From contig NZ_AUEK01000011.1 in assembly GCF_000425945.1 (NCBI RefSeq), positions 62,001-126,000 of the forward strand: a stretch of DNA of 64,000 nucleotides. The letters run 5' to 3'. Both the position numbers and the translations under genes were made by a program. Position 1 is the stretch's first letter, and each line of letters starts with the position of its first letter. Of the stretch, positions 16,703-25,587 are shown in pieces. The stretch comes from Candidatus Solirubrobacter pratensis. Its GTDB lineage: Bacteria; Actinomycetota; Thermoleophilia; Solirubrobacterales; Solirubrobacteraceae. The notes beneath the pieces were generated by a model. The model was not told where the DNA came from and searched no databases. It worked only from the letters and a program-made list of their open reading frames with translations.

Positions 16703-18316
16703 TCAAGGCCCGCCGGCCGGGCTCGCCATCCGCAGCTGGAGCTCGGTGATCAGCCGCTCGTCGGGGTCGTCGAGGTCCAGCCGGGAGAGCTCGAGGACGC
16801 GCCGCACGCGGTAGCGGAGCGTGTTGGGATGGACGCCCAGACGGTCGGCCGCCTTCGCGACGTTGCCCGAGCAGTCGAGGTAGGCCCGCAGCGTCTCGCG
16901 ATGCTGGGCCGCGTGGTCGGGATCGGCCGCGAGCAGGTCGCCGAGCCTGCCCTCGCGCAGGCCGGGGTGCTCGGACGCGAGATCGAGCAGGTCGAGCAGC
17001 ACGGCGTGCGCGCGCACGTGGCCGATGTGGACGACCCGCGCATGGCCGCCGCGCTGTGCGCGCACGCGCAAGGCCTGCTCGGCCGCCCGGCGCGAGCGCG
17101 GCACCTCGGCGACCGTGGCGACTGAGACGCCGATGCCTGCGCTGAGCCGGACCGGCGTGACGCTCTCGACGCCGCGGATGATCTTCTCGGCCAGCTCGAT
17201 GCTGCGCTCGTCCTCGTTCCCGCCCGGCAGCGGCACGAGCGCCCAGAAGCGGTCGTCGATCAGCGCGCACATCGCGTCCGGGTGCGCGTTCTCGCTGTAG
17301 AGGCTGACGATGCTGAGGATCCGCTCGGGGTTCGCGAGCCGCGGGTCGGCGGATTGCGGCTCCGGCTGGAAGGCCAGGACCGTCAGCGGGCCGCGGGCGC
17401 TGACGACGTCGCGCTCGGCCTGCGGACCGAGCCGGCCCTCGAGCACCTCGCGGACGAACGTGCCCCGCATCCGCCGCTTGATGTCGTCCGAGGCGCGGTG
17501 GCTGAGGAGGTGGACGGTGGCGCGCTCGGCGATCCGGGCCAGCTCGTCCTCGGCCGTGGCGCCGAGCTCCTCGTGCCCCTGCGCGACCCAGATCGAGCCG
17601 AGCAGCTCGCCGCCGGCGCGCACCGGCGCCGCCAGCCGCGGCGCCAGCCCGCCCTCGAGCCGCGCCACGCCGGTGCCGAAGCGCAGCGCGCGGCCGACGC
17701 CCGTCTCCTCGATCCGCCGCTGCCATGGGACTGGCGGCATCCGCCCGAGGATCGTGTCTCGGCGCGCGTCGTCGATCGGGTGGCCGAGGTTGGAGTACGC
17801 CAGCACCCGCCACTGCGGGTCCTCGATCGTCACGGCGCCGCCGACCGCGGCGGCGATCGCGTCGGCCAGCGCGAACAGGTCGCCGACCGGCACGCCCGCG
17901 ACCTCGGCGCGACCCGCCGTCCCGGCGCTCGCCAGCGCGGTGCGCAGGAACGAGTACAGCTGGCCCCAGCTCGTCTCCGGCGAGATCGCCAGCAGCCCCA
18001 GCTCGAGCGCCTCCGCCACGGCGACGAGCCGCTCCGGGAGCTCGCCGTCCATCCGCAGGACCACGGCCGCGGCACCCTGGCGGGCCGCGCTGTCGACGAG
18101 CGCGAACGCGTCGCCCGCGGTGGCGCTCAACCCGAGCGCGAGCACGATCGCGTCGGCGCGCACCGACTGGGGGTCGGTCGCGTCGAACAGCAGGACGTCG
18201 CTCACGCCGGCCGCCCGCCCGCGCGGGAGGTGCACCGTGCGCAGCACCTCGGGGCCGAGGCTGGCGATCACATCGCCGAGCGCCGGCCGGCCCGTCGCTG
18301 GACGTCCGTCCGCCAT
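16703..18316 (-). CDS. PucR family transcriptional regulator
   Basis: A 537-residue regulator. The N-terminal ligand-binding PucR domain (VLLFDATDPQS, DAFALVDSAARQGAAAVVL) is followed by a GGDEF-like/CdaR middle region. The C-terminal PucR-type HTH reads CSGNVAKAADRLGVHPNTLR, with YRVRRVLELS after it. Members act as metabolite-responsive activators of purine, amino acid or GABA catabolism. ATG 18316 is chosen; a longer frame reaches 18385 but would run through the promoter region. It is divergent from the CocE-DadA-amidase-permease-DmpA operon and is its obvious candidate regulator. Confidence 0.88.
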   Translation of the reverse strand: MADGRPATGRPALGDVIASLGPEVLRTVHLPRGRAAGVSDVLLFDATDPQSVRADAIVLALGLSATAGDAFALVDSAARQGAAAVVLRMDGELPERLVAVAEALELGLLAISPETSWGQLYSFLRTALASAGTAGRAEVAGVPVGDLFALADAIAAAVGGAVTIEDPQWRVLAYSNLGHPIDDARRDTILGRMPPVPWQRRIEETGVGRALRFGTGVARLEGGLAPRLAAPVRAGGELLGSIWVAQGHEELGATAEDELARIAERATVHLLSHRASDDIKRRMRGTFVREVLEGRLGPQAERDVVSARGPLTVLAFQPEPQSADPRLANPERILSIVSLYSENAHPDAMCALIDDRFWALVPLPGGNEDERSIELAEKIIRGVESVTPVRLSAGIGVSVATVAEVPRSRRAAEQALRVRAQRGGHARVVHIGHVRAHAVLLDLLDLASEHPGLREGRLGDLLAADPDHAAQHRETLRAYLDCSGNVAKAADRLGVHPNTLRYRVRRVLELSRLDLDDPDERLITELQLRMASPAGGP

Positions 18317-18378
18317 CGCCCCAACCCTAGCGCCGGTTCGTAGATCCCGACAATTCTCGCGCGACAGTTTCGTCCCAC

Positions 18379-18407
18379 TTGACATTGCATCGCTGCAACG
18401 GCGATTT
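18379..18407 (+). promoter_or_regulatory. Candidate promoter/operator of the CocE-DmpA operon
   Basis: TTGACA (18379-18384) could be a -35 box with a weak -10 near 18402-18407. The perfect inverted repeat TTGCA-N4-TGCAA (18385-18398) fills most of the spacer, a good position for an operator bound by the divergent PucR-type protein. The -10 assignment is weak. Confidence 0.4.
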
Positions 18408-18470
18408 CACACTTGCCAGGAGGTCACTGGGGTCGAGTGAGGCGCGCTCGCCGCGCCGAGGGAGTTGAGC

Positions 18471-20174
18471 ATGGCCGTTCACGAGGAGTCGAGCGAGCTG
18501 TTCGGCGCGCCGCCGTCCGGCGTTCCGCTGCGCGCCGCCTTTGACGCCGCCGCCTCCGTGGAGGAGGACGCGCCGCACGTGCTCGAGGCCGGGATCCCGA
18601 TGCGCGACGGCATCCACCTCGCTGCCGACGTCTACCTGCCGGCCGGCGCCCGGCGGCCGGCTCCCGCGGTCGTGTTCGGCACGCCGTACGACAAGTCCAA
18701 TCGCGCGCTGAACGCGCTGGAGGGCGAGATCTACCAGCGCAACGGATACGTCGCGGTCGTCTACGACGTCCGCGGGCGCGGGAAGTCCGAGGGCGAGTTC
18801 CGCGCCTTCGTCCACGACGCCGAGGACGGCCACGACGTCGTCGAGTGGGTCGCCGCGCAGCCCTGGTGCACGGGCGCGATCGGCGTCAGCGGCCTCAGCT
18901 ACGGCGGCTGGATCACGTGGGCGACCGCGTCGCAGCGGCCGCCGCACCTGAAGGCGATCGTCTCGACGTCCGCCGCCGGCCGCTGGATGCAGGAGATCCC
19001 GTACACGTACGGCTGCTTCCAGCTCTACTTCGCCAACTGGGTGGCGGCCGTCGAGCGCCGGCTGCTCGGCAACGCGAGCTTCGACGTGCACGCGGCGCTG
19101 CGCACGCTGCCCGTCGACGACATCGAGCGGCTGATCGAGCCCGCGGGAAGGACCTGGCGCGACATGCTCGACCACGACACGCTCGACGAGCTCTGGCAGG
19201 GCCTGCGCTGGGACGACCGCTACGACGAGCTCGACGTGCCGGTCCTGCACGTCACCGGATGGCACGACCGGGAGGACCTCCAGGGCGCCTTCCACCACTA
19301 CGAGCACATGATCGCCGCGTCGCCCGCGGCCGACCGCCAGTGGCTGCTGGTCGGGCCCTGGAGCCACACGTCGTGCCGCTGGCCGAGCAACGAGTACGGC
19401 GGCGAGACCTACGACCGCCAGGCGAGCGTCGACATGCACACGGTCCACCTGCGCTTCTTCGACCGCTTCCTGCGCGGCGACGACAACGGCGTGGATGCCG
19501 AGCCGCGGCTGCGGCTGTTCAACACCGGCGCCGACGGCTGGGAGGCTCCGGCGCGCTGGCGCGCCGGGACGGCCGAGCACGCGCTCTACCCCGCCGCCGG
19601 CGGCGAGCTGCTCGACGCGCCGCCCGCCGGCGGGCAGCGCGACTACCGATACGACCCCGAGGATCCGCCGACGTACGACTTCGACGTCGAGGCGATCTGG
19701 GAGCCGCCGCTCGACCTCGACCCGCTGGTGCGCCGCGACGACGTCCTGAGCTTCACCGGCGCGCCGCTCGAGCAGCCGCTGACGATCTACGGCTGGTCGT
19801 TCCTCGAGCTGCTGGCGAGCACCGACGGCGACGACACCGACTGGTTCGCGAACCTTGCCGACGTCACGCCCGACGGACGCTCGCTGCGCGTCGCGGGCGG
19901 CTGCCTGCGGGCGTCCTACCGGGACTCGCTCCAGACGCCGGCGCCCGTGCCGGCCGGCGAGCCCGTCCGCTACCGCGTCGAGCTCACGCCGGTCCTGCAC
20001 ACGTTCAAGCCGGGCCACCGGCTGCGGTTGACCGTCACCTCGGCGGAGTTCCCGTGGTTCGCCCGCAGCATGAACCGCTTCGGCCCGATCCGGGACCAGG
20101 CCGAGCCGCGCGTCGCGCGCAACGTCGTCCACCTCGGGCCGGACGCGACGCGCCTGCTGGTGGCCCGCCGATGA
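18471..20174 (+). CDS. CocE/NonD family alpha/beta hydrolase (X-Pro dipeptidyl-peptidase-like)
   Basis: A 567-residue serine hydrolase. The nucleophile elbow is GVSGLSYGGW with Ser143. The catalytic Asp is probably in the LDVPVLHVTGWHDRED region and the His in VGPWSHTSC. The C-terminal jelly-roll domain (from about residue 350) is characteristic of CocE and PepX. There is no signal peptide, unlike the secreted relative at 28549-31116. ATG 18471 has GGAG 6 nt upstream. It is the first gene of a five-gene operon with overlapping stops and starts and probably hydrolyses an acyl, amide or N-terminal dipeptide bond of the imported compound. Confidence 0.88.
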   Translation: MAVHEESSELFGAPPSGVPLRAAFDAAASVEEDAPHVLEAGIPMRDGIHLAADVYLPAGARRPAPAVVFGTPYDKSNRALNALEGEIYQRNGYVAVVYDVRGRGKSEGEFRAFVHDAEDGHDVVEWVAAQPWCTGAIGVSGLSYGGWITWATASQRPPHLKAIVSTSAAGRWMQEIPYTYGCFQLYFANWVAAVERRLLGNASFDVHAALRTLPVDDIERLIEPAGRTWRDMLDHDTLDELWQGLRWDDRYDELDVPVLHVTGWHDREDLQGAFHHYEHMIAASPAADRQWLLVGPWSHTSCRWPSNEYGGETYDRQASVDMHTVHLRFFDRFLRGDDNGVDAEPRLRLFNTGADGWEAPARWRAGTAEHALYPAAGGELLDAPPAGGQRDYRYDPEDPPTYDFDVEAIWEPPLDLDPLVRRDDVLSFTGAPLEQPLTIYGWSFLELLASTDGDDTDWFANLADVTPDGRSLRVAGGCLRASYRDSLQTPAPVPAGEPVRYRVELTPVLHTFKPGHRLRLTVTSAEFPWFARSMNRFGPIRDQAEPRVARNVVHLGPDATRLLVARR

Positions 20175-21478
20175 CCGACGTCATCGTCATCGGCGGCGGC
20201 GCCGTCGGACTGTGCGTCGCTGAGGCGCTCGTACGCCGGGGCGCGAGCGCGCTGGTGCTCGAGTCCGGCGCCGCCGGCGCGCAGGCCTCGGCCGGCAACG
20301 CCGGCTGGATCACGCCCGGCATCTCCAACCCGGTGCCCGCGCCCGGGACCGTCCCGCAGGCGCTGCGCTGGATGCTCGACCCTGCGAGCCCGCTGCTCGT
20401 GCGGCCGACCCTGCGGCCGAGCTTCCTGCGCTGGTCCTATGACTTCTGGCGCAGCACCTCGCCGCGGCGCTACAGCGCCGGCATGGCCGCGCTGGTCGCG
20501 CTCGGCGCCCGCGCGCTCGGGGCCTACGACGCGCTCCGCGACGAGGGCGTCGAGTTCGAGATGCACGCCGACGGGCTGCTGTTCGTCGCGCACACGGAGG
20601 AGGAGCTCGCCGCCGAGCTCGCGGCGCTGCGCGACCAGCAGGCGCTCGGATACGGCGGGCGCGTCGAGCCGCTCGATGCCGCCGCGACGCTCGCCCTGGA
20701 GCCGGCGCTCGCGGCCGGCGTGGCCGGCGGGATACTCGTCGCCGACGAGCGCCACGTCCGGCCCGAGACGGTTACCTCCGGGCTGGCAGCGCACCTGCGC
20801 GCCCGCGGCGCCGCCGTCCGCGAGCACGCGCACGTGGACCGCGTCGAGCGCGACGGCGAGGGCTGGGCGGTGCGGCTCGCCGGCGAGACCCTGCGCTGCG
20901 AGCGCGTCGTCATCGCGACGGGGGCCGCGACCGGCCGGCTGCTCGCCCCGCTCGGCATCACGCTCCCGCTCGAGGGCGCGAAGGGCTATAGCTTCACCGA
21001 TCCCGCGCCGCCCGTCCGCCCGCTGCGACCGCTGTACCTGCTCGAGGCGAAGGTCGGCGTGAGCCCCTACGACGGCGGGCTGCGCTTCGCCGGCACGCTC
21101 GAGCTGGGCAGCCGCGACGTGCACGTCGACGACCGCCGCCTGCGCGCGCTCGACGACGCCGGCATGCGTTACCTCGAGGGCTGGAGGTCCAACCCCGGCC
21201 GCGCCGGCTGGGCGGGCATGCGGCCGCTGCTCCCCGACGGGCTTCCCGCGATCGGCCCGGTGCCGGGTCACGACGGCCTGCACGTCGCGACCGGGCACGC
21301 GATGCTCGGCATCACGCTCGCCCCCGCGACGGCGGAGATCCTCGCCCCGGCCGTGCTGAGCGGACGCGCCGGGCTGGATCTCACGCCTTTCTCGGTCGCG
21401 CGATTCGACAATCGTGCGCTGCACGGCCGCCGTACGACGACCACGAGGAGGGCCCAATGGCTCGAGAGCACGTCATAG
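20171..21478 (+). CDS. FAD-dependent oxidoreductase, D-amino acid dehydrogenase (DadA)-like
   Basis: A 435-residue DAO-superfamily flavoprotein. The N-terminal GxGxxG reads VIVIGGGAVGLCVAEAL, followed by LESGAAGAQASAGNAGWITP (the DadA-type A-S-x-x-NAG motif). The C-terminal FAD segment is MRPLLPDGLPAIGP with HVATGHAMLGITLAPAT. It would oxidatively deaminate D- or other amino acids. The start overlaps the CocE stop by 4 bp, and the 3' end overlaps the amidase start by 22 bp. The nearby DmpA aminopeptidase could supply its substrate. Confidence 0.88.
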   Translation: MTDVIVIGGGAVGLCVAEALVRRGASALVLESGAAGAQASAGNAGWITPGISNPVPAPGTVPQALRWMLDPASPLLVRPTLRPSFLRWSYDFWRSTSPRRYSAGMAALVALGARALGAYDALRDEGVEFEMHADGLLFVAHTEEELAAELAALRDQQALGYGGRVEPLDAAATLALEPALAAGVAGGILVADERHVRPETVTSGLAAHLRARGAAVREHAHVDRVERDGEGWAVRLAGETLRCERVVIATGAATGRLLAPLGITLPLEGAKGYSFTDPAPPVRPLRPLYLLEAKVGVSPYDGGLRFAGTLELGSRDVHVDDRRLRALDDAGMRYLEGWRSNPGRAGWAGMRPLLPDGLPAIGPVPGHDGLHVATGHAMLGITLAPATAEILAPAVLSGRAGLDLTPFSVARFDNRALHGRRTTTTRRAQWLESTS

Positions 21479-21522
21479 ACCCCGACCGGATGGCGCGGGA
21501 GCACGTCATCGATCCCGACCGG
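21457..21522 (+). repeat. Tandem 33-bp (11-codon) duplication at the start of the amidase gene
   Basis: Two adjacent 33-bp units, 21457-21489 and 21490-21522, encode the identical peptide MAREHVIDPDR. They differ only at synonymous third positions (for example ATA versus ATC for Ile and GAC versus GAT for Asp). Both begin with ATG. Confidence 0.9.
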
Positions 21523-22425
21523 ATCCATCACGCCTGGGACGCGGCGCTGGAGCCGACCTTGCGGATCGAGCCGGGCGACATCGTCCACTTCGACATCAAG
21601 ATGGCCGGCCATGGCCAGGTCGGGTACGGCTGGCCCTACGAGCAGGCCGCGTTCGACTTCGACACGCTCTACAACCTGCTCGGGCCGATCCACGTCGAGG
21701 GCGCGCGGCCCGGCGACGCGCTCGAGGTCGAGATCCTCGAGCTCCAGACGGGCTCGTGGGGCTGGTGCTCGGTGCTGCCGGACCTCGGCCTGCTGCCGGA
21801 GGACTTCCCCGACCCGTACATGCGCTACTTCGACCTCACGCAGGGCGACACGACCGAGCTCGTCCCCGGCGTCAGGATCCCGGTCGAGCCGTTCCTCGGC
21901 ACGATGGGCGTGCTGCCCGACGACATCGAGCAGGCGACGCCGTTCCCGCCGCACAAGGGCGGAGGGAACGTCGACACGCGCCACCTCAAGGAGGGCACCA
22001 CGCTGCTGCTGCCCGTGTTCTGCGACGGCGCGCTGTTCTCGTGCGGCGATCCGCACGCGGCGCAGGGCGACGGCGAGGTGTGCGTGGCCGCGATCGAGAC
22101 CGACATGCGCGCCACCCTGCGCATCGGCGTGCGCCGCCAGGCGATCTCGACGCCGCGCTTCATCCTCGACGGCCCGCTCACGCCGCGGACCGACGCCGGG
22201 GGCTACTACGGCACGATGGGCATCCACGGCGAGTTGATGCAGGGCGCCAAGGAGGCGGTCCGCGGCATGATCGAGCTCGTCAACCAGGAGCACGGGCTCG
22301 CCCGCGAGGACGCCTACGTGCTCTGCAGCCTCGCCGGCGACCTGAAGATCCTCGAGATCGTCGACGCCGGCGTCTGGAACGTCGGCTTCACCCTCCCCCG
22401 ATCGGTGTTCGGAGACCGCGCATGA
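21457..22425 (+). CDS. Acetamidase/formamidase family protein
   Basis: A 322-residue FmdA_AmdA-type amidase that releases ammonia from short amides. Conserved features include the HFDIKMAGHGQVG region, GDPHAAQGDGEVC, ETDMRATLRI and GYYGTMGIHGELMQGAKEAV. The first 11 codons are duplicated in tandem (MAREHVIDPDR twice), so ATG 21457 and ATG 21490 both begin the same peptide. Only the first has a ribosome-binding site (GAGGAGGG, about 6 nt upstream), so it is taken as the start. It is the central gene of the operon, overlapping its neighbours on both sides. Confidence 0.88.
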   Translation: MAREHVIDPDRMAREHVIDPDRIHHAWDAALEPTLRIEPGDIVHFDIKMAGHGQVGYGWPYEQAAFDFDTLYNLLGPIHVEGARPGDALEVEILELQTGSWGWCSVLPDLGLLPEDFPDPYMRYFDLTQGDTTELVPGVRIPVEPFLGTMGVLPDDIEQATPFPPHKGGGNVDTRHLKEGTTLLLPVFCDGALFSCGDPHAAQGDGEVCVAAIETDMRATLRIGVRRQAISTPRFILDGPLTPRTDAGGYYGTMGIHGELMQGAKEAVRGMIELVNQEHGLAREDAYVLCSLAGDLKILEIVDAGVWNVGFTLPRSVFGDRA

Positions 22426-23891
22426 CCGAGCCACATCCCCACATCGACCACTCCGCCGACACGCAGGTGGAGGGCGAGTCGCTGCTGCACTCGATGGGCT
22501 ACGACCAGCAGCTCAACCGCGGCCTGAACTTCCTCGGCAACATCGCGCTGACCGTCTCGGACATCACGCCGACCGCTTCGCTGCTGGTGGTCGGGCCGGT
22601 GGTGATCGCGACGGCCGGCACGGGCTCGATCTGGGCCTACCTGATCGGCTGCTTCCTGGCCTTCAACGTCGCGCTGTGCATGGGCGAGCTCGGCTCGATG
22701 TTCCCGAGCGCGGGCGGCCTGTACTCGATCGTCACGCGCGTGATCGGCAAGCCGGTCGGCTTCGTCGGCATGCTGCTCTACGTCGGGCAGGCGATCTTCC
22801 TCCCGGCCAGCATCGCGATCGGCGTCGGCGTCTACGTCAACTCGCTCGTCTCGGGCGTGAGCACGACGCTGGCGGCGGTGGTGGTGATGGTCTCGGTCAC
22901 GCTGCTCGCGCTGCTGAAGATCAACTTCAACGCCGTGCTCACCGGCTTCTTCCTCGCGCTCGAGCTGTCGGTGATGGTGATCCTGCTGCTCGCCGGCGTG
23001 CTGCATCTCGACCAGCCGCTCTCGATCCTCACCCACCCGGTGATCGCCGACGGCGGCGCGCTCAGGGGCGTCGCGACCGGCGCCATCGTGACGGCGCTGG
23101 CGACGGCGTTGTTCTCGGTCAACGGCTACGACAGCGCGATCAACTTCTCCGAGGAGACCGAGGGGTCCGCGGCGCAGATCGGCAAGGCGGTCGTGACGGC
23201 GGCCACGATCGGCATCGTGTGCGAGATCGTGCCGTTCATCGCCGGCATCTTCGGCGCGCAGGACCTGCACGCGATCATCTCCTCCGAGACGCCGCTGACC
23301 GACGTGATCGACGCGGCGTTCGGCAAGACCGTGGTCGACATCGTGACCGTCGGGGCGATCATCGCGATCTTCAACGCGTCGCTGGCGATCACGCTGCAGT
23401 TCTCGCGCATCATGTTCTCGACGGCGCGCGACCAGGCGTGGCCGGGGCCGATCGCGCGCGGCCTCTCGCGCCTGAACGCCAACGGCGCGCCGTGGGTGGC
23501 GACGCTGTTCATCGGCGCCTGCGCGACGATCCTCTGCCTGAGGTCGAGCCTGCAGTCGGTGGTCTCCTCGACGGCGGTGATGATCATCGTGCTGTACGCG
23601 CTGATCGCGATCTCGGCGATCGTGAGCCGGGTGCGCCAGCGCGAGCTGCCGCGACCGTTCCGGATGCCGCTGTGGCCGGCGTCGCCGCTGATCGCGCTGG
23701 CCGGCGTGGCGATCGCGCTCAGCAAGCAGACGCATCGCGACCTGCTGATCGTGCTCGGCATCTTCGTGTTCGGCGCGCTCTACTACGGGCTCTATCTGCG
23801 CCACCACAGCCGCTTCGCGCAGCTGGACACGAGCCCCGAGCACGAGCTGGCGGTCCTGCAGGCCGAGGGAGCCGTGACGATCCGCAAGTGA
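22422..23891 (+). CDS. APC superfamily amino acid/peptide-type permease
   Basis: A 489-residue polytopic membrane protein with about 12 hydrophobic segments. The N-terminus is cytosolic (DQQLNRGLNFLGNIALTVSD), followed by TPTASLLVVGPVVIATAGTG and MGELGSMFPSAGGLYSIVTR, the consensus of the APC family's first two helices. The ATG overlaps the amidase stop (ATGA) and the stop overlaps the aminopeptidase GTG. It is the only transporter of the operon, hence the likely importer of the amide or peptide degraded by its neighbours. Confidence 0.9.
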   Translation: MTEPHPHIDHSADTQVEGESLLHSMGYDQQLNRGLNFLGNIALTVSDITPTASLLVVGPVVIATAGTGSIWAYLIGCFLAFNVALCMGELGSMFPSAGGLYSIVTRVIGKPVGFVGMLLYVGQAIFLPASIAIGVGVYVNSLVSGVSTTLAAVVVMVSVTLLALLKINFNAVLTGFFLALELSVMVILLLAGVLHLDQPLSILTHPVIADGGALRGVATGAIVTALATALFSVNGYDSAINFSEETEGSAAQIGKAVVTAATIGIVCEIVPFIAGIFGAQDLHAIISSETPLTDVIDAAFGKTVVDIVTVGAIIAIFNASLAITLQFSRIMFSTARDQAWPGPIARGLSRLNANGAPWVATLFIGACATILCLRSSLQSVVSSTAVMIIVLYALIAISAIVSRVRQRELPRPFRMPLWPASPLIALAGVAIALSKQTHRDLLIVLGIFVFGALYYGLYLRHHSRFAQLDTSPEHELAVLQAEGAVTIRK

Positions 23892-24976
23892 CGGGCCGCG
23901 CGCGAGACGACGGCGTCGTGGCGGGCCGGCTGGCGCCCGGCCCGCTGAATGCCATCACCGACGTCGCGGGCGTGCTGGTGGGCCACGCCACGGTGATCCG
24001 CGACGACCCGGTCGTGCGCAGCGGCGTGACGGCGATCTGGCCGCACGCCGGCAACCCGTTCCGCGAGCGCCTCTATGCCGCGGTCGAGTCGCTCAACGGC
24101 TACGGCGAGCTCACCGGGAGCCGCGTGATCGACGAGTGGGGGCTGCTCGGCTCGCCGATCGTGCTGACCGACACGGCCCACGTCGGGATCGCCTACACGG
24201 CGACGGTCCGCCATCTCGGCGAGGCCGATCCCGGCGTGGGCGACGTCGACGTGCTGATCCCGGTGATCGGTGAGTGCGATGCCGGGTTCCTGAGCGACAA
24301 CCGCGCCTTCGGGGTCGTCGAGGCCGACGTTCGCGACGCGCTCGCGAGCGCGACCGCCGGGCCGGTGCGGGAGGGCAACACCGGCGCGGGCACCGGCATG
24401 CAGCTGTTCGACTTCAAGGGCGGGATCGGCACCGCGTCGCGCGTCATCGAGCTGGGCGGCGAGCCGTTCACCGTCGGCGTGCTGCTGCTCTGCAACCACG
24501 GCACGCGCGAGCAGCTGCACGTGCTCGGGGTGCCGGTCGGGCGCGAGCTGGGCGACCTGCTGCCCGAGCACCATCGCGAGGGCTCGTGCATCGGCGTCCT
24601 GGCCACCGATCTGCCGCTGCATCCCGCGCAGCTGCGCCGTCTTGCCAAGCGGATCGGGCTCGGGCTCGCGCGCGGCGGCGCGGTGGCCAACGACGGCAGC
24701 GGCGAGCTGTTCGTCGCGTTCTCGACCGCGAGGCGTATCCCGCGCTCGACCGAGCGGCTGCGCTTCCCCGTCGAGACGATCGTCGAGGGCCAGTTCTGGC
24801 GCGAGGGCTCGCCGCTGGACCTCGTGTTCGAGGCCGTCGCCGAGGCGACCGAGGAAGCCGTGCTCAACGCCCTATGGGCGGCCGAGACGCTGAGCGGGCG
24901 CGACGGCCGCGTGCTGCACGCGCTACCGGTCGACCGGACGCTTGCCCTCCTGCGGCGCCCTAGGATCGGGCTCTGA
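23888..24976 (+). CDS. P1 family (DmpA/BapA-type) self-processing aminopeptidase
   Basis: A 362-residue N-terminal-nucleophile-type hydrolase. The predicted self-cleavage site is Gly232-Ser233 (HREGSCIGVLATD), which would give a C-terminal subunit of 130 residues, close to that of DmpA. The second active-site motif is NDGSGE with Ser271 and Glu273, at the same distance from the nucleophile as Ser288/Glu290 in BapA. DmpA/BapA enzymes release N-terminal D- or beta-amino acids and amino-acid amides. GTG 23888 overlaps the permease stop; GTG 23918 is a possible alternative. Last gene of the operon, followed by a strong hairpin. Confidence 0.88.
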   Translation: MTGRARDDGVVAGRLAPGPLNAITDVAGVLVGHATVIRDDPVVRSGVTAIWPHAGNPFRERLYAAVESLNGYGELTGSRVIDEWGLLGSPIVLTDTAHVGIAYTATVRHLGEADPGVGDVDVLIPVIGECDAGFLSDNRAFGVVEADVRDALASATAGPVREGNTGAGTGMQLFDFKGGIGTASRVIELGGEPFTVGVLLLCNHGTREQLHVLGVPVGRELGDLLPEHHREGSCIGVLATDLPLHPAQLRRLAKRIGLGLARGGAVANDGSGELFVAFSTARRIPRSTERLRFPVETIVEGQFWREGSPLDLVFEAVAEATEEAVLNALWAAETLSGRDGRVLHALPVDRTLALLRRPRIGL

Positions 24977-25011
24977 TCGCTCGTGCACAGCGCCGGCTCG
25001 CCGAGGTGGGG

Positions 25012-25080
25012 GAGCACCGGCTCGCCGCCGGGTCCGCGCTGCAGGCGTGAGCCCGGCCGGGCGGGCGGCGAGCGGTGCTC
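25012..25080. terminator. Bidirectional long-stem hairpin between convergent genes
   Basis: Positions 25012-25029 pair with 25064-25080 (17-bp arms with a single bulged base), and the loop contains the palindrome GCCCGGCCGGGC. It lies between the DmpA-type gene and the convergent csbD-family gene, so it probably terminates both transcripts. No U-tract, as usual in high-GC actinobacteria. Confidence 0.6.
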
Positions 25081-25089
25081 GGCGGCTGG

Positions 25090-25263
25090 TCAGTCCTTGT
25101 TGACGACGTCCTTGACCTTGTCGCCCGCGTCCCCGACCTTGTCCTTCACGGTGCCGGTGGCCTCGTCGACCTTCCCTTCGCGCTTGAGGCCCTTGTTGCC
25201 CGTGAGGTCTCCCCCAGCCTTCTTGACCTTGCCCTTCATGTCGTCGACGTTTCCGTCGCCCAT
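25090..25263 (-). CDS. CsbD family stress-response protein
   Basis: A 57-residue highly charged hydrophilic protein: VDDMKGKVKKAGGDLTGNKG then KREGKVDEATGTVKDKVGDA, the CsbD repeat pattern. Family members are induced by general or osmotic stress; the mechanism is unknown. ATG 25263 has AGGAG about 7 nt upstream. Monocistronic. Confidence 0.92.
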   Translation of the reverse strand: MGDGNVDDMKGKVKKAGGDLTGNKGLKREGKVDEATGTVKDKVGDAGDKVKDVVNKD

Positions 25264-25587
25264 GATCTGCTCCTTTCTTCGTCGGTGCAGACCTGCTCTA
25301 CCCAAAGCCGGCACGGACCAGTGGTTGCGTCAACGAACGGACGCGTTCGGGGACCGCTGGGAGCCCGGTCACCGTCGAGGACGCGGCGCGGCCGTGACTC
25401 AGCCGCCGACGGGCTCGATCCGCGCCGGCACGTGCTTGTGCCACGGCGCAGTTGCACTCGCAGAGGATGCAGGCCGTCGGCGCCCAGGGCGACTCGTCGC
25501 CCAGTCATCGCATAGTCCTTCCAAGCAACTCACTGAAGGCATGACCGATCGAGGGCCCGATGTGCGACCTGGCAGGCACGATCGTCG
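25264..25587. other. Intergenic region upstream of csbD-type gene
   Basis: 324 bp containing the csbD leader and the molybdopterin-oxidoreductase relic (25415-25510). No other gene, repeat or clear promoter was recognised. Confidence 0.4.
25415..25510 (-). pseudogene. Relic of a molybdopterin oxidoreductase N-terminus
   Basis: On the minus strand, codons just before 25500 read GDESPWAPTACILCECNCAV. CILCECNC is the N-terminal [4Fe-4S] signature of a subgroup of molybdopterin-dependent oxidoreductases (PTACILCECNCGI). The frame has a stop directly upstream, no start, and degenerates after about 25 residues. The full enzyme would exceed 600 residues. I take it as a deleted-gene remnant in the otherwise featureless 25264-25587 gap. 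Confidence 0.45.
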
